Shown piece after piece: positions 42,129 through 49,835 of a DNA stretch of 64,000 nucleotides (positions are counted from its first letter, which is position 1; every line of letters begins with the position of its first letter). The DNA is from a virus. Location: the IMG/VR virus record IMGVR_UViG_3300042261_000588, positions 1 through 64,000 of that record; one strand, given 5' to 3'. Both the position numbers and the translations under genes were made by a program. The notes under the pieces were generated by a model. The model had not been told where the DNA came from. It saw nothing but the letters and a program-made list of their open reading frames with translations, and made no database searches.

Positions 42129-42330
42129 TTTGGAGACCGAGAGCAGCGAGGGCTGAGCGGCATTAAGACGTAGCTAGAGGTCAACGCCTCTACTGACGGG
42201 TTTCAAGCCCGAAGGTATGCGTAATTTGAGCCGAGTATTCCGGCTTCGCAGGCGGGAGAATAATCGGCGTCGGCGTCATCTGGCATCAGAGCGACATGGC
42301 ATCTCTCGGTTCTTCATTGATTCGGATAAT
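42129..42330 (+). other. Non-coding gap with several hairpins, possible structured RNA
   Basis: TAGAGG/CCTCTA (42175-42180 with 42187-42192), CGGG-TTTCAAG-CCCG (42197-42211), GGGCT/AGCCC (42150-42154 with 42206-42210) and AGCCG/CGGCT (42229-42233 with 42241-42245) occur close together. The layout recalls a tRNA anticodon arm plus T-arm, but loop sizes and acceptor stem do not fit a functional tRNA. An Arg-rich in-frame extension of the next gene runs through it from 42217 and is judged non-coding. Confidence 0.35.
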
Positions 42331-43419
42331 ATGGAAGCAGGGATCAGAGAGCGAGACCGTTACAAGGATATTTCTTGGTTGATGCCCAGCATCGACTTGG
42401 AAAAGGTCTTTGAACAGCTTGGCATCTTGGTTGATCATAAGAGTGGCTGCCAGATAAGGGCGTTTTGTCCTGACCATCATCTATTCACTGGCAGGAAACC
42501 GTCAGATCCTAATTGGACGATCAATACAGAAACAGGAGAGACGTTCTGTTTCACAGAGGCGAGAGGAAGCAATCTCGTCTTTACTGTTTGTCGTCTTCTC
42601 AAGAAAGAGCCGGATGAGGTTGCTAGGTTTCTGACGGGCAAGGACACGACCGAGTTCGCTGAAATGAGGATGGCTGCTGCCAAGTTGAAGGTTGCGAAGA
42701 TATTCAAGACGAAAGAGGATGAGAGCAAGGAATTGATGCCAATCAAGGGTTTGGATGCGATAGTCAAAGATATTGCAAGTCCAAAGATGTCTGAAATGGC
42801 ATATCAGTTTTTTATCCATCCACCCGGCAAAAAGTATCCTACAAATATCAATCGTGAGACGGTAGATCGGTATCGCGTATTCGAGAGGACATGGGGGTTC
42901 TACGCCAATCGTATTGTCATTCCATATTTTATGCGGAAAGAGATTGTTGGGTTCTGTGCGATAGACCTACTTGGCAAGGAGGCATGGAAAAAGGCTCATC
43001 CCGTGTTAGACGAAAAACAATATAGAAAGGTGAGATACCCGGAGAATTTTCAGTCCACGGAGTGTCTGTTTGGGTTCGATGATTGCCAGAAGGGTGCTGA
43101 ATTCGTTATCGTGACAGAGGGGGCCAGAGAGGTGATGAAGCTCACTCAGGAGGGCTTTCCTGCTGTAGCTATTTTAGGATCATACATCAGCAAGACACAT
43201 CGATTGTTGTTGGCTGAGTTGTGTCCTAAACGGATCATCCTGATGTTCGATGGAGATGATGCTGGCGTGGCGATTACGACTCGTGCCGCAGATGCCTTGA
43301 CAGGTGGAGGGGTTTATTCAAAGTCGACGGTTCAGAAGTGTTTTTTACCTAAAGGAAGGGACCCCAAGACCTTGGATAGGAACGACTTGAATCATCTTAT
43401 TGAAAAGGGAAAGATTTGA
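42331..43419 (+). CDS. DnaG-type primase, 362 aa
   Basis: N-terminal zinc-binding site includes Cys46, His49/50 and Cys73 (AFCPDHHLF; ETFCF). The TOPRIM domain has VIVTEGAREV (about 259-268) and MFDGDDAG (about 306-312), the acidic metal-binding residues of primases. ATG 42331 lacks a clear Shine-Dalgarno site; an upstream ATG at 42217 would add a basic 38-residue extension that runs through the hairpin region. Works with the DnaB-like helicase two genes upstream. Confidence 0.82.
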   Translation: MEAGIRERDRYKDISWLMPSIDLEKVFEQLGILVDHKSGCQIRAFCPDHHLFTGRKPSDPNWTINTETGETFCFTEARGSNLVFTVCRLLKKEPDEVARFLTGKDTTEFAEMRMAAAKLKVAKIFKTKEDESKELMPIKGLDAIVKDIASPKMSEMAYQFFIHPPGKKYPTNINRETVDRYRVFERTWGFYANRIVIPYFMRKEIVGFCAIDLLGKEAWKKAHPVLDEKQYRKVRYPENFQSTECLFGFDDCQKGAEFVIVTEGAREVMKLTQEGFPAVAILGSYISKTHRLLLAELCPKRIILMFDGDDAGVAITTRAADALTGGGVYSKSTVQKCFLPKGRDPKTLDRNDLNHLIEKGKI

Positions 43420-43438
43420 GTTGTTGATTTGACGAACA

Positions 43439-43462
43439 TCTGATATTTTGTATCTTGTTTTA
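43439..43462 (+). promoter_or_regulatory. Candidate phage-specific promoter motif (copy 5)
   Basis: TCTGATATTTTGTATCTTG; the TGATATTTTGTAT part is identical to that at 3799. An alternative host-type reading is TTGACG at 43429 with TATCTT 16 nt later. It lies just upstream of the sigma factor gene, allowing autoregulation. Confidence 0.35.
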
Positions 43463-43512
43463 AGGCCGTATTGGCTAATGTGTCGATATTCGACGAAAAA
43501 ACTAGGAGGCAT

Positions 43513-44433
43513 ATGAACGGGCAAATTGGGCTGTCTTCGTCTATTTCTAATTCTTCCGAGCGGGTTTCCGTTCGTGATCAAATCAAGCGGATAAAGTCTG
43601 AAATTTTCCAATCTGCGAAAGCTGTTTCAGTCTTTGTTCCTCCTCCTCCTCCTTCTGAATCGGAAAAGAAAATATCGATTCAAGAACTTTTGGCGCAGAT
43701 TAAAAAGTCGTATCTAGACGATTTGGCGGCAGGAGTTGGATTACTTCCTATCGTTGATGATTCAAATCATGGTGTCGAACTGACAAGAGACCAGATTGCC
43801 GTTGCTGTCGCATTGGATATGTCTGGCAAAAAGCCGTTGTCTATGAAAGATCGTCTTCGGTATAACACGATGCTATATGATTCGATTCGTAATCTTGTTT
43901 ATCTTCGGGCATCTCGTTATTCTGTCACATGTCCAGAGGAATCCGTTGATGATCTGGCTCAAGAGTGTATGTTTCAGATTCTTAAGAAGCTCCATGGTTT
44001 CAATCCGAAACGTGGAGCTTTTTCAACATGGTCGTGGTACGTTTGTACGGGAACGATGAATCGGAAATATCGGAATGGTCAGAAGAGTAGAAAAGCCATC
44101 GTGTCTGCTGGTCATTTCGTAGACGAAGATGGGAACAGCATGTTGGAGAATCTCCCTGAGAGCCCACTTGAAGGAGTGCAAAGTCATGAGTGTCAAGGAA
44201 TCATGGCGAATGAGATCATGGATTCAGTAAGGGAATTGGCAGGGAACTATCCTGAACAAAAACAGCTAATTTTTGAGATATTTGGCAATCCTGATTCTGA
44301 ACAGTTTGTCATGCCGAGTAATATTAACGTGTCGGAATCTGCCAAGGCCATAGGAATGAAGTATAGTCGGGCACACTCTTTTTTCAAAACGGTTATCCGT
44401 CCGTTCTTTCAGAAGCAGTTGGCGGGGTGTTGA
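43513..44433 (+). CDS. Sigma-70-family RNA polymerase sigma factor, 306 aa
   Basis: Sigma region 2 is visible at about residues 110-190: RYNTMLYDSIRNLVYLRAS, VDDLAQECMFQILKKLHGFNPKRGAF and STWSWYVCTGTMNRKYR. The C-terminal segment (NINVSESAKAIGMKYSRAHSFF) looks like a region 4 helix-turn-helix. The Pro-rich N-terminus (PPPPPSE) is a linker. AGGAGG is upstream of 43513; TTG 43471 could add 14 residues. It may direct host polymerase to the phage-specific promoter motif; not proven. Confidence 0.85.
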   Translation: MNGQIGLSSSISNSSERVSVRDQIKRIKSEIFQSAKAVSVFVPPPPPSESEKKISIQELLAQIKKSYLDDLAAGVGLLPIVDDSNHGVELTRDQIAVAVALDMSGKKPLSMKDRLRYNTMLYDSIRNLVYLRASRYSVTCPEESVDDLAQECMFQILKKLHGFNPKRGAFSTWSWYVCTGTMNRKYRNGQKSRKAIVSAGHFVDEDGNSMLENLPESPLEGVQSHECQGIMANEIMDSVRELAGNYPEQKQLIFEIFGNPDSEQFVMPSNINVSESAKAIGMKYSRAHSFFKTVIRPFFQKQLAGC

Positions 44434-44874
44434 ATGTCAAATACATTATGGGCAAAACATCATTATGCCAAATGTTTCGGGTTTTGGGTTGTATCTGAAT
44501 TGGAGTGTGTCAAGTGTGCTCTATCCGAAAGTTGTGAAAAAAGGACTAAAGCTAAAGTAGAAGAAGTTGATCGCTCTAAGGATTCGGATGTAGATACAGA
44601 GGCAGATGGGAATGTAGAATCAGAAGAGGTTCCAGTACTTTCTCCTTTAAACTATCTAATTCAAAGTCTTGCTGGTAAGTTTGATCAGGAAACAGATGAG
44701 AAGGAGAATGCTATTCTTCATAAGTTTCGTAATAATGGAAGAACAGTGATTGCTGTTGCCATAGGAGCTTATGGGAAAATCAAGATCGTTTCTGTAGTCA
44801 AGAATACGTCTAAAGTATTCGACAAATTAGAAAGCATTGATGAGGTTGAGTCAGTGCTAAAGGAGATGTTGTGA
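44434..44874 (+). CDS. Hypothetical protein with Cys cluster, 146 aa
   Basis: Starts immediately after the sigma gene stop. N-terminal ECVKCALSESCEK plus an earlier Cys could bind zinc; the middle is acidic and the C-terminus alpha/beta (TVIAVAIGAYGKIKIVSVV). Stop overlaps the next start (GTGA). A small sigma-associated or helicase-associated factor is possible by position only. Confidence 0.55.
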   Translation: MSNTLWAKHHYAKCFGFWVVSELECVKCALSESCEKRTKAKVEEVDRSKDSDVDTEADGNVESEEVPVLSPLNYLIQSLAGKFDQETDEKENAILHKFRNNGRTVIAVAIGAYGKIKIVSVVKNTSKVFDKLESIDEVESVLKEML

Positions 44875-45773
44875 GGACGATTGAATATCCTTGGTATCAC
44901 CCACCATTTTCTGAATATAATGCAGCACAGGCAACAGCGATACCATTTCTTGATAAGGATGTGAATCTTGTCATTTCTTTTGCTACGGCAGCAGGAAAGA
45001 CTGTGCTTGCGGAATGTGCGATGGCTTTTCATTTAGCGAATCGTGAAGATTGCAGGGTTGCATATGTTTGTCCGTTCAAGAGTTTGGCTTCTGAGAAACT
45101 CAAGGCGTGGACGGAAGAGCAGCAACTTGGAAAGTATGGATTGGCACTCTGGTCCAGTGATAGCAAGGATGATGGTAGGGATGGAAGACTGACCGTTTCG
45201 ACATTGGAGTCGTTTGACATGAAGACTCGGTCGAAGGCATGGAAGGACTGGATGGAAAGTTTTGATTGTGTCGTTTTTGATGAGTCGCATATTGTTGGGG
45301 ATGATGTAAGAGGTGGTGCAATGGAGGCAGCAGTGATGCGGCTAACCGATTTAAATCCCAGAGCAAGGATCGTGTTTTTGTCGGCGACGATGGGTAATTC
45401 CGGGGATTTGGCAAAATGGGTAAAGTCTCTCAATGGTAAACCTACAAAGTGTATTACGAGTTCATGGAGACCGACCAAGGTAAAAATGGAGTATCATCTG
45501 GTAGATGGTCACGATGAAAAGACAAGCAAGGCGGTAGAACTGGCAACTCAATCAGCTTCTCGTAAGACATTGGTGTTTGTTCATTCAAAGGTGACAGGAA
45601 GCAAGATTGTAAAGAGTTTACGGTCAACGGGAGTACGTGCTGTATTTCATAATGCTTCTTTGTCTTCTGCGAAGAGGAGAAAGATTGAGGAAGCATTCAA
45701 TAGTCCAACATCTGGACTCAATGTTTGTGTGAGTACATCGACATTGGGTGCTGGGGTCAATATGGGAGGGTGA
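44871..45773 (+). CDS. Ski2/Hel308-like helicase, N-terminal half (split gene), 300 aa
   Basis: Contains Walker A ATAAGKT (38-44), DESH box II (137-140), SAT motif III (VFLSATMG), and motif V CVSTSTLGAGVN (286-297). The frame then ends GG-stop at 45771-45773. Motif VI and the winged-helix/HhH part are encoded at 46989-48002, 1.2 kb downstream in the same frame. Superfamily 2 helicases need motif VI, so this half alone should not unwind DNA. Activity would require assembly with the second half. Start GTG 44871 overlaps the previous stop. Confidence 0.85.
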   Translation: MRTIEYPWYHPPFSEYNAAQATAIPFLDKDVNLVISFATAAGKTVLAECAMAFHLANREDCRVAYVCPFKSLASEKLKAWTEEQQLGKYGLALWSSDSKDDGRDGRLTVSTLESFDMKTRSKAWKDWMESFDCVVFDESHIVGDDVRGGAMEAAVMRLTDLNPRARIVFLSATMGNSGDLAKWVKSLNGKPTKCITSSWRPTKVKMEYHLVDGHDEKTSKAVELATQSASRKTLVFVHSKVTGSKIVKSLRSTGVRAVFHNASLSSAKRRKIEEAFNSPTSGLNVCVSTSTLGAGVNMGG

Positions 45774-45774
45774 T

Positions 45775-46368
45775 GTGGAAAAGACAATTCAACTTGAAGC
45801 ATTGAAGGTAGAGTGTTTGGCGTGTCGTCGTTGCAAAATCGGCGGGCAGATGATTTCTGGAAAGTTTCTTGGAAATGTCTTTTCCAACATGAATTGTACT
45901 GCGGAGTACATGGTTGTTGGTCAGAATCCCGGATCGGAAGAGACTGAGAAGTGTGAGCCATTTGTCGGAATTTCCGGGAAGATGTTTGACCAGTTAGTTG
46001 AAGAGGTCATGGAGATGAAACGATCCATGTTCTACATCTCCAATACGGTTCGTTGCTATACTCCCGGAAATCGAAAACCAACAATGGAAGAGGTGTCAAA
46101 CTGTCGGTATTTCATGGACTTGGAGATTCAAGCACTTCGACCAAAGGTGATTATCACGCTTGGTGGTCCGGCATTTGAGCAGGTTACGGGCATTCATGGC
46201 ATTATGAAGCATCATGGAAAGCCTGAATTCTCTCCTCGGTACAAGGTTCCTGTATTTCCATTACTGCACCCGAGTCCGATAAATTTGAATGACCCGGCGA
46301 AGATGGAGTTATTTGTGGCTGACCTTGTATTGCTGGAGGAGTTTATCAAGAATGGATGTGTTCTGTGA
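45775..46368 (+). CDS. Family 4-type uracil-DNA glycosylase, 197 aa
   Basis: Removes uracil from DNA. GTG 45775 follows GGGAGGG at the end of the helicase half. Motifs: CLACRRC N-terminal cysteines, VGQNPGSEE (family GExPG-E), PFVGISGKMFD, NTVRCYTPGNRKPTMEE and a second Cys, VIITLGGPA, and HPSPI. The four-Cys Fe-S pattern supports the thermophile/family-4 class. In phages it protects uracil-prone DNA or aids base excision. It lies inside the helicase insertion. Confidence 0.85.
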   Translation: MEKTIQLEALKVECLACRRCKIGGQMISGKFLGNVFSNMNCTAEYMVVGQNPGSEETEKCEPFVGISGKMFDQLVEEVMEMKRSMFYISNTVRCYTPGNRKPTMEEVSNCRYFMDLEIQALRPKVIITLGGPAFEQVTGIHGIMKHHGKPEFSPRYKVPVFPLLHPSPINLNDPAKMELFVADLVLLEEFIKNGCVL

Positions 46369-46634
46369 GACGCGTGGACCCATGGTCAATCTACAGAGAT
46401 GTTGATGAGTTCCTGACGGACATGAGAGAAGGAACATTGAAGGAGGGGTTCACATTATCACAGTTAGCGTGGGATGGATTGATGGAAAAGGTGAATGCTG
46501 ACTCTGTGTTCGCTGACGAGATTGTTGCCAATGGGGTCTTATTACTCATGGCTACGCATTCAAAGTCCGAGATTGACGGGTTGATGTCATTAGCAGAGGT
46601 GTGTTACGGGCAGGAAGGACAGGTGGATGCTTGA
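46356..46634 (+). CDS. Hypothetical protein, 92 aa (in the insertion)
   Basis: Overlaps the UDG gene by 13 nt; GTG 46365 is an alternative start. Helical and acidic (WSIYRDVDEFLTDMREG; LLLMATHSKSEIDGLM). Ends YGQEGQVDA overlapping the next micro-ORF. Family unknown. Confidence 0.55.
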   Translation: MCSVRRVDPWSIYRDVDEFLTDMREGTLKEGFTLSQLAWDGLMEKVNADSVFADEIVANGVLLLMATHSKSEIDGLMSLAEVCYGQEGQVDA

Positions 46635-46743
46635 AAATGACTTTGCCGAACATTGTTCATTGGTGGAGATTTACCCGAATCAGATTATGGATGAAATCGT
46701 TGGGATATTGGAAACAGTATTGGGGGATTGTGTGGAAGTCTAG
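46627..46743 (+). CDS. Micro-ORF, 38 aa (in the insertion)
   Basis: ATG 46627 overlaps the previous stop by 8 nt and runs to TAG 46741-46743. Product MLENDFAEHCSLVEIYPNQ followed by an acidic helix. Tight overlap suggests translation. Function unknown. Confidence 0.5.
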   Translation: MLENDFAEHCSLVEIYPNQIMDEIVGILETVLGDCVEV

Positions 46744-46765
46744 GTTACACCAGAAAGCGTGTATA

Positions 46766-46996
46766 ATGGGTGCAAAAGATGTTGTGCCGGTGAAGGTTGG
46801 TCTTGGGCTTATTTCTCCTTATGCTGGACTCGTTGAGGTTCGAGAGTTTGAGGATTTGCAACAAAGATGGAAAGAATGGGAAAGGGAGAGATTGTTTATC
46901 GGTGCGGCACAAGACCACCCGGATGGAATCTTAGCCGAGAGTGGTGAGGACATGGTTTGCATGACGAGTGAGGAGTTTGAACACTGGTATGGCTGA
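46766..46996 (+). CDS. Hypothetical protein, 76 aa (in the insertion)
   Basis: ATG 46766 is in GTGTATAATGGG with no strong Shine-Dalgarno. An upstream in-frame extension from 46601 has Trp/Arg-rich sequence and overlaps two small ORFs, so it is rejected. Product has a segment LQQRWKEWERERLFIGAAQ and ends EEFEHWYG. It overlaps the second helicase half by 8 nt. Confidence 0.5.
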   Translation: MGAKDVVPVKVGLGLISPYAGLVEVREFEDLQQRWKEWERERLFIGAAQDHPDGILAESGEDMVCMTSEEFEHWYG

Positions 46997-48002
46997 CGTT
47001 GTTATAGTGGTAGGCACGAAGCGGGGGAAGGAGAATGTATCCCCGATAGAGATCAAGCAGATGGTGGGTCGGGCTGGTCGCAAGCATGGTTGTGAGACAG
47101 CCTTAGCTCATGTTCTGGTCGAGGATGATCGTATAGACGAGGTTCAGGAGGGGTTGGATCATGGCACTAATATGGATGTTCATTCCTCGTTCAGTGATAC
47201 TGACAGATTGATCTTTCATTTGATGCCGGAAATAGCGGCGGAACGTGTTGTAAACGTAGATACGGCTACAAAGTGGTATTCTAGGAGTCTAGCGTCTTTT
47301 CAGGGGCGGAATGTTGACTTCCACAAGGTCTTTGACAAGATGTTTGAGATGGGGGCGATAAAGCTTGAACCATCGGATAATGTTCGTCCAACGAGGGCTG
47401 GAAAGATTGCGGCTGATCTCTATTTTCATCCCGGAGACGTACAGGCGTGGTTGAATAACTTTACTCGGATTTTCGAGATGGGTTTGGAAAATGACAATGC
47501 GGCGATGGCATGGGCATTGGGAACTAGGATTCATACGAAGTGTCATGGAGACTTTGCAGATCATCGATTTGTAATCAATGAGTGCAAGAGTGCTCTTCCG
47601 TTAGGGTTGGAAATGGAGCCGGGAACAGTGACTCAAGTAGTATTGTGGTGGTGTTCGATGGGTGGTCCTCCTGTTGGTAAAATGAAAAATCAGATGCTCG
47701 AATTGAGGGAAGACATTGGAAGGATCAAGAGGGCATTGGCAAGACTGGATAAAGAAGTCGCTGGTTGGAATAGAATCGGATTTTTTGATGATGTCGAGTT
47801 GATGGTTCGTAAGGGGATCAATACAACACTGCTAGATTTATGTAAACTTCCAGGAATTACGAAAGGAAGAGCGGATTTCTTGTATAATGTAGGTGTGAGG
47901 GACATTCATGGGATTGCAGAGGCTCTTCCTAATATCGAGGATGATATTGACGAGCCATTCAAGGCGGCATTGAAGGAGATTGTTAGTGGTATTCGGAAGT
48001 AG
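46989..48002 (+). CDS. Ski2/Hel308-like helicase, C-terminal half (split gene), 337 aa
   Basis: Begins MADVVIVVGTKRGKE and carries motif VI QMVGRAGR (24-31), then winged-helix/ratchet helices and a helix-hairpin-helix near the end (LLDLCKLPGITKGRADFLYN). This continues the helicase interrupted at 45773. ATG 46989 overlaps the previous stop; GAGGAG is upstream at a long distance. An in-frame GTG at 46968 is an alternative start. Without the N-half it lacks Walker A. Confidence 0.82.
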   Translation: MADVVIVVGTKRGKENVSPIEIKQMVGRAGRKHGCETALAHVLVEDDRIDEVQEGLDHGTNMDVHSSFSDTDRLIFHLMPEIAAERVVNVDTATKWYSRSLASFQGRNVDFHKVFDKMFEMGAIKLEPSDNVRPTRAGKIAADLYFHPGDVQAWLNNFTRIFEMGLENDNAAMAWALGTRIHTKCHGDFADHRFVINECKSALPLGLEMEPGTVTQVVLWWCSMGGPPVGKMKNQMLELREDIGRIKRALARLDKEVAGWNRIGFFDDVELMVRKGINTTLLDLCKLPGITKGRADFLYNVGVRDIHGIAEALPNIEDDIDEPFKAALKEIVSGIRK

Positions 48003-48435
48003 AGCCGTTGAAGCGTGTATCCGGGATTGGTCTTCAGGGACGGTTGATGAAGGCAATATCCGCAACTTGCTCAAATGCAGGGACGTGAACGTTACTGGGA
48101 TGGAAGAGTACTTGAGTAAATCTCATCCGTCGGAAGTACGTTGGGCTGCTGCACGGGTATTGATGGAAAAGGGACAGGCGAAGGAAGTCGTTGCTGCGGC
48201 GATGCTTTCACAGGATCGGGAATCTATACTGTCCTTGTTGAGTCTACTGGGAAAGAACAAAGTCGGTATCGATGCTTTGGAAAGTCTTATTTCTTCCGAG
48301 GATACAATGGTTAGGGATGCGGCGATAGAAATGTTTAGAAGGGCTGGCAAGGTGGATGTCATCTTCCCATTGATTTTTGATAGTGATGATGGAGTCGTGA
48401 AAAGGATTAAACGGTACATCAATGAAGCGGGATAA
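47986..48435 (+). CDS. HEAT-repeat-like protein, 149 aa
   Basis: GTG 47986 has AAGGAG 7 nt upstream and overlaps the helicase end. Sequence pattern SEVRWAAARVLMEKG, DTMVRDAAIEMFRRAG and VVKRIKRYINEAG resembles HEAT/PBS repeats, a protein-protein scaffold. Possibly helps assemble the split helicase or another replication complex. Function unknown. Confidence 0.6.
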   Translation: MVFGSRAVEACIRDWSSGTVDEGNIRNLLKCRDVNVTGMEEYLSKSHPSEVRWAAARVLMEKGQAKEVVAAAMLSQDRESILSLLSLLGKNKVGIDALESLISSEDTMVRDAAIEMFRRAGKVDVIFPLIFDSDDGVVKRIKRYINEAG

Positions 48436-49141
48436 TGTAGATAGACATGCGGTTCCAGAAAATCGGCTTGAACGGTTCATGGGGATTGTATACTCTTTAG
48501 TGGAGCCATTCGGGGTGGAAGAAGTTCCCGAAGTCTTTCATTATGTAGAGTTACTAGGACAAGCCATTGAAAGGCACATTGTGGAATCCAGACTTGTTGG
48601 TTCTCCACAAGGTCGTCTTGCTTCAGACCGTAGAAAGTTTATTTCAATTTTTAAGAACCGTTATTTATCTGTGACTGATATAGAATATTCTCGTGTCATA
48701 ACAGGAGTTGATGGCAGGCTCATCAATCAATTGAATAAGGTGTTGACAGACAATGGGTTTGAAGTGGACGAGTATCTGACATGGTTATTTGATACTTTTC
48801 TGGCAGAGAATCAGAAGTTCAATCCTCCAACAATTAAGCTTTCTTGCGGTAATTTTGTTGTAGAGAAGTTCCTCTATGAGCATAAGGATAAGATAAAGCA
48901 GCGTCGGGAGGACAAGATTAGGAAGAAGGAGTCTCTTGATCTGATTTCAAGAGCAAGAGTCTTAATTCGTTCTGGAGACGAGGCAATAAAAATAAAAGTT
49001 GTAGAAGTGCTTAAAGGTTATCGAGATGGGGGTATAATGTTGGAGAAGATGAGATCGGAAATTGAAGGAATGGAAAAGGCACTGCGAAATTCGCAACTGG
49101 CAAAAGGGCAAAAACAAGGAGGAAACGATGGGATTGTTTGA
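48422..49141 (+). CDS. Hypothetical protein, 239 aa
   Basis: Overlaps the HEAT-like gene by 14 nt. N-terminal helices are followed by a polar middle and a long charged C-terminal coiled coil (about 150-230: HKDKIKQRREDKIRKKESLD; LEKMRSEIEGMEKALRN). No motif recognised. It overlaps the next gene by 14 nt. Confidence 0.65.
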   Translation: MKRDNVDRHAVPENRLERFMGIVYSLVEPFGVEEVPEVFHYVELLGQAIERHIVESRLVGSPQGRLASDRRKFISIFKNRYLSVTDIEYSRVITGVDGRLINQLNKVLTDNGFEVDEYLTWLFDTFLAENQKFNPPTIKLSCGNFVVEKFLYEHKDKIKQRREDKIRKKESLDLISRARVLIRSGDEAIKIKVVEVLKGYRDGGIMLEKMRSEIEGMEKALRNSQLAKGQKQGGNDGIV

Positions 49142-49730
49142 AAATATGAAGTCTTCTATTGACGGTCTAGGACAGATCGAATTGTCCGGTATCAAGTTGG
49201 AGTCTGCGGATTCCAGACTTTTGGACGTTGGAACGCTTGACTTGGATAAGCATGTTGCGATGCAGCCTTCGGCAATCGCTTATTTCGGAGCTATGAAGAA
49301 AGAGGCGGCTCGTCGGTTAGACATGTTAAAGAGGAATAAGGATCGTTGGGAGAAGAAGTGTTGGGCACTTGCAAAGGCAGCAGTTCTTTCAGGAACAACC
49401 GTTTCGTGGAAACCAACACTCGCTGACATCGAAGCTCGTTTCATTACAGATAACGAGAGAGATATTGAAGCATGGGATACGCAGATGGAAAGGGCACAGG
49501 AAGAGTTGGACACATTGGACGCTTGGTATGAAGGATGGCGTCAAAAGTCTTTCGCCCTGCAACAACACGTTGCAATCGAAGAAGATGAGAGGTTCAATGG
49601 TTCAAGTTCAATGAAAGGAGGTGACGGGGGAATAGAACAGCGGCATTCGGGCGGAATCGCAGAAAAACCACTTTCGAGTGACAAACTTCGTGAAGTCCGG
49701 GATATAATGAAAAGGAAGAGATTGGGATGA
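49128..49730 (+). CDS. Hypothetical coiled-coil protein, 200 aa
   Basis: ATG 49128 has GGAGG 5 nt upstream; the longer frame from 49062 lies inside the previous gene. Residues about 45-140 form charged helices (MKKEAARRLDMLKRNKDRWEKK; MERAQEELDTLDAWYEG). Architecture recalls recombination mediator or Gp46/RecF-associated small proteins, but no family is named. It precedes the SSB gene. Confidence 0.6.
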   Translation: MGLFENMKSSIDGLGQIELSGIKLESADSRLLDVGTLDLDKHVAMQPSAIAYFGAMKKEAARRLDMLKRNKDRWEKKCWALAKAAVLSGTTVSWKPTLADIEARFITDNERDIEAWDTQMERAQEELDTLDAWYEGWRQKSFALQQHVAIEEDERFNGSSSMKGGDGGIEQRHSGGIAEKPLSSDKLREVRDIMKRKRLG

Positions 49731-49784
49731 CTTCATTCAGGCCGTGTGGTTTGGAAAGTCAGACGTATAACAGAGTAGGCCTGG

Positions 49785-49824
49785 GGCAACAAGGCAACTA
49801 GGCAAACAAGGCAACAAAGGCAAG
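49785..49824 (+). repeat. Short tandem repeat upstream of SSB
   Basis: Five imperfect copies of GGCAACAA-like 8-mers (GGCAACAA, GGCAACTA, GGCAAACAA, GGCAACAAA, GGCAAG) end just before the AGAGGAG site of the SSB gene. A 24-codon micro-ORF (ATG 49727, overlapping the previous stop as ATGA) ends inside it. Could be an operator or translational control site where SSB binds its own mRNA, as T4 gp32 does; inference. Confidence 0.45.
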
Positions 49825-49835
49825 AGGAGATCAGT

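Larger units (their letters stand above)
45766..46992 (+). other. 1227-bp insertion splitting the helicase gene
   Basis: TATGG occurs at both junctions (45761-45765 and 46988-46992). Removing one copy and the 1227 bp between restores GTC-AAT-ATG-GCT-GAC, reading VNMADVVIVVG in frame, and 1227 is divisible by 3. The insertion carries a uracil-DNA glycosylase gene and three small ORFs. No transposase, terminal repeats, or intron hallmarks were seen. Confidence 0.6.

Noticed and set aside
42140-42215. A second tRNA gene
   Set aside because: Anticodon-like and T-arm-like hairpins are present, but loop sizes, D-arm and acceptor stem do not form a proper cloverleaf.
42217-42330. N-terminal extension of the primase
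   Set aside because: Arg-rich low-quality sequence running through hairpins, and its possible RBS is only 1 nt from the ATG. Kept as an alternative only.
46601-46765. Upstream extension of the 46766 gene
   Set aside because: Trp/Arg-rich sequence overlapping two better-supported small ORFs; ATG 46766 preferred.
30931-46767. TATAATG strings at gene starts (30931, 46762) as promoters
   Set aside because: They coincide with stop/start overlaps or start codons, and no matching -35 was found at the right spacing.
45766-46992. Group I or II intron interrupting the helicase
   Set aside because: Splice-site bases do not fit (no U at the 5' exon end with terminal intron G), no catalytic core was seen, and internal genes overlap the exons with their own RBS.
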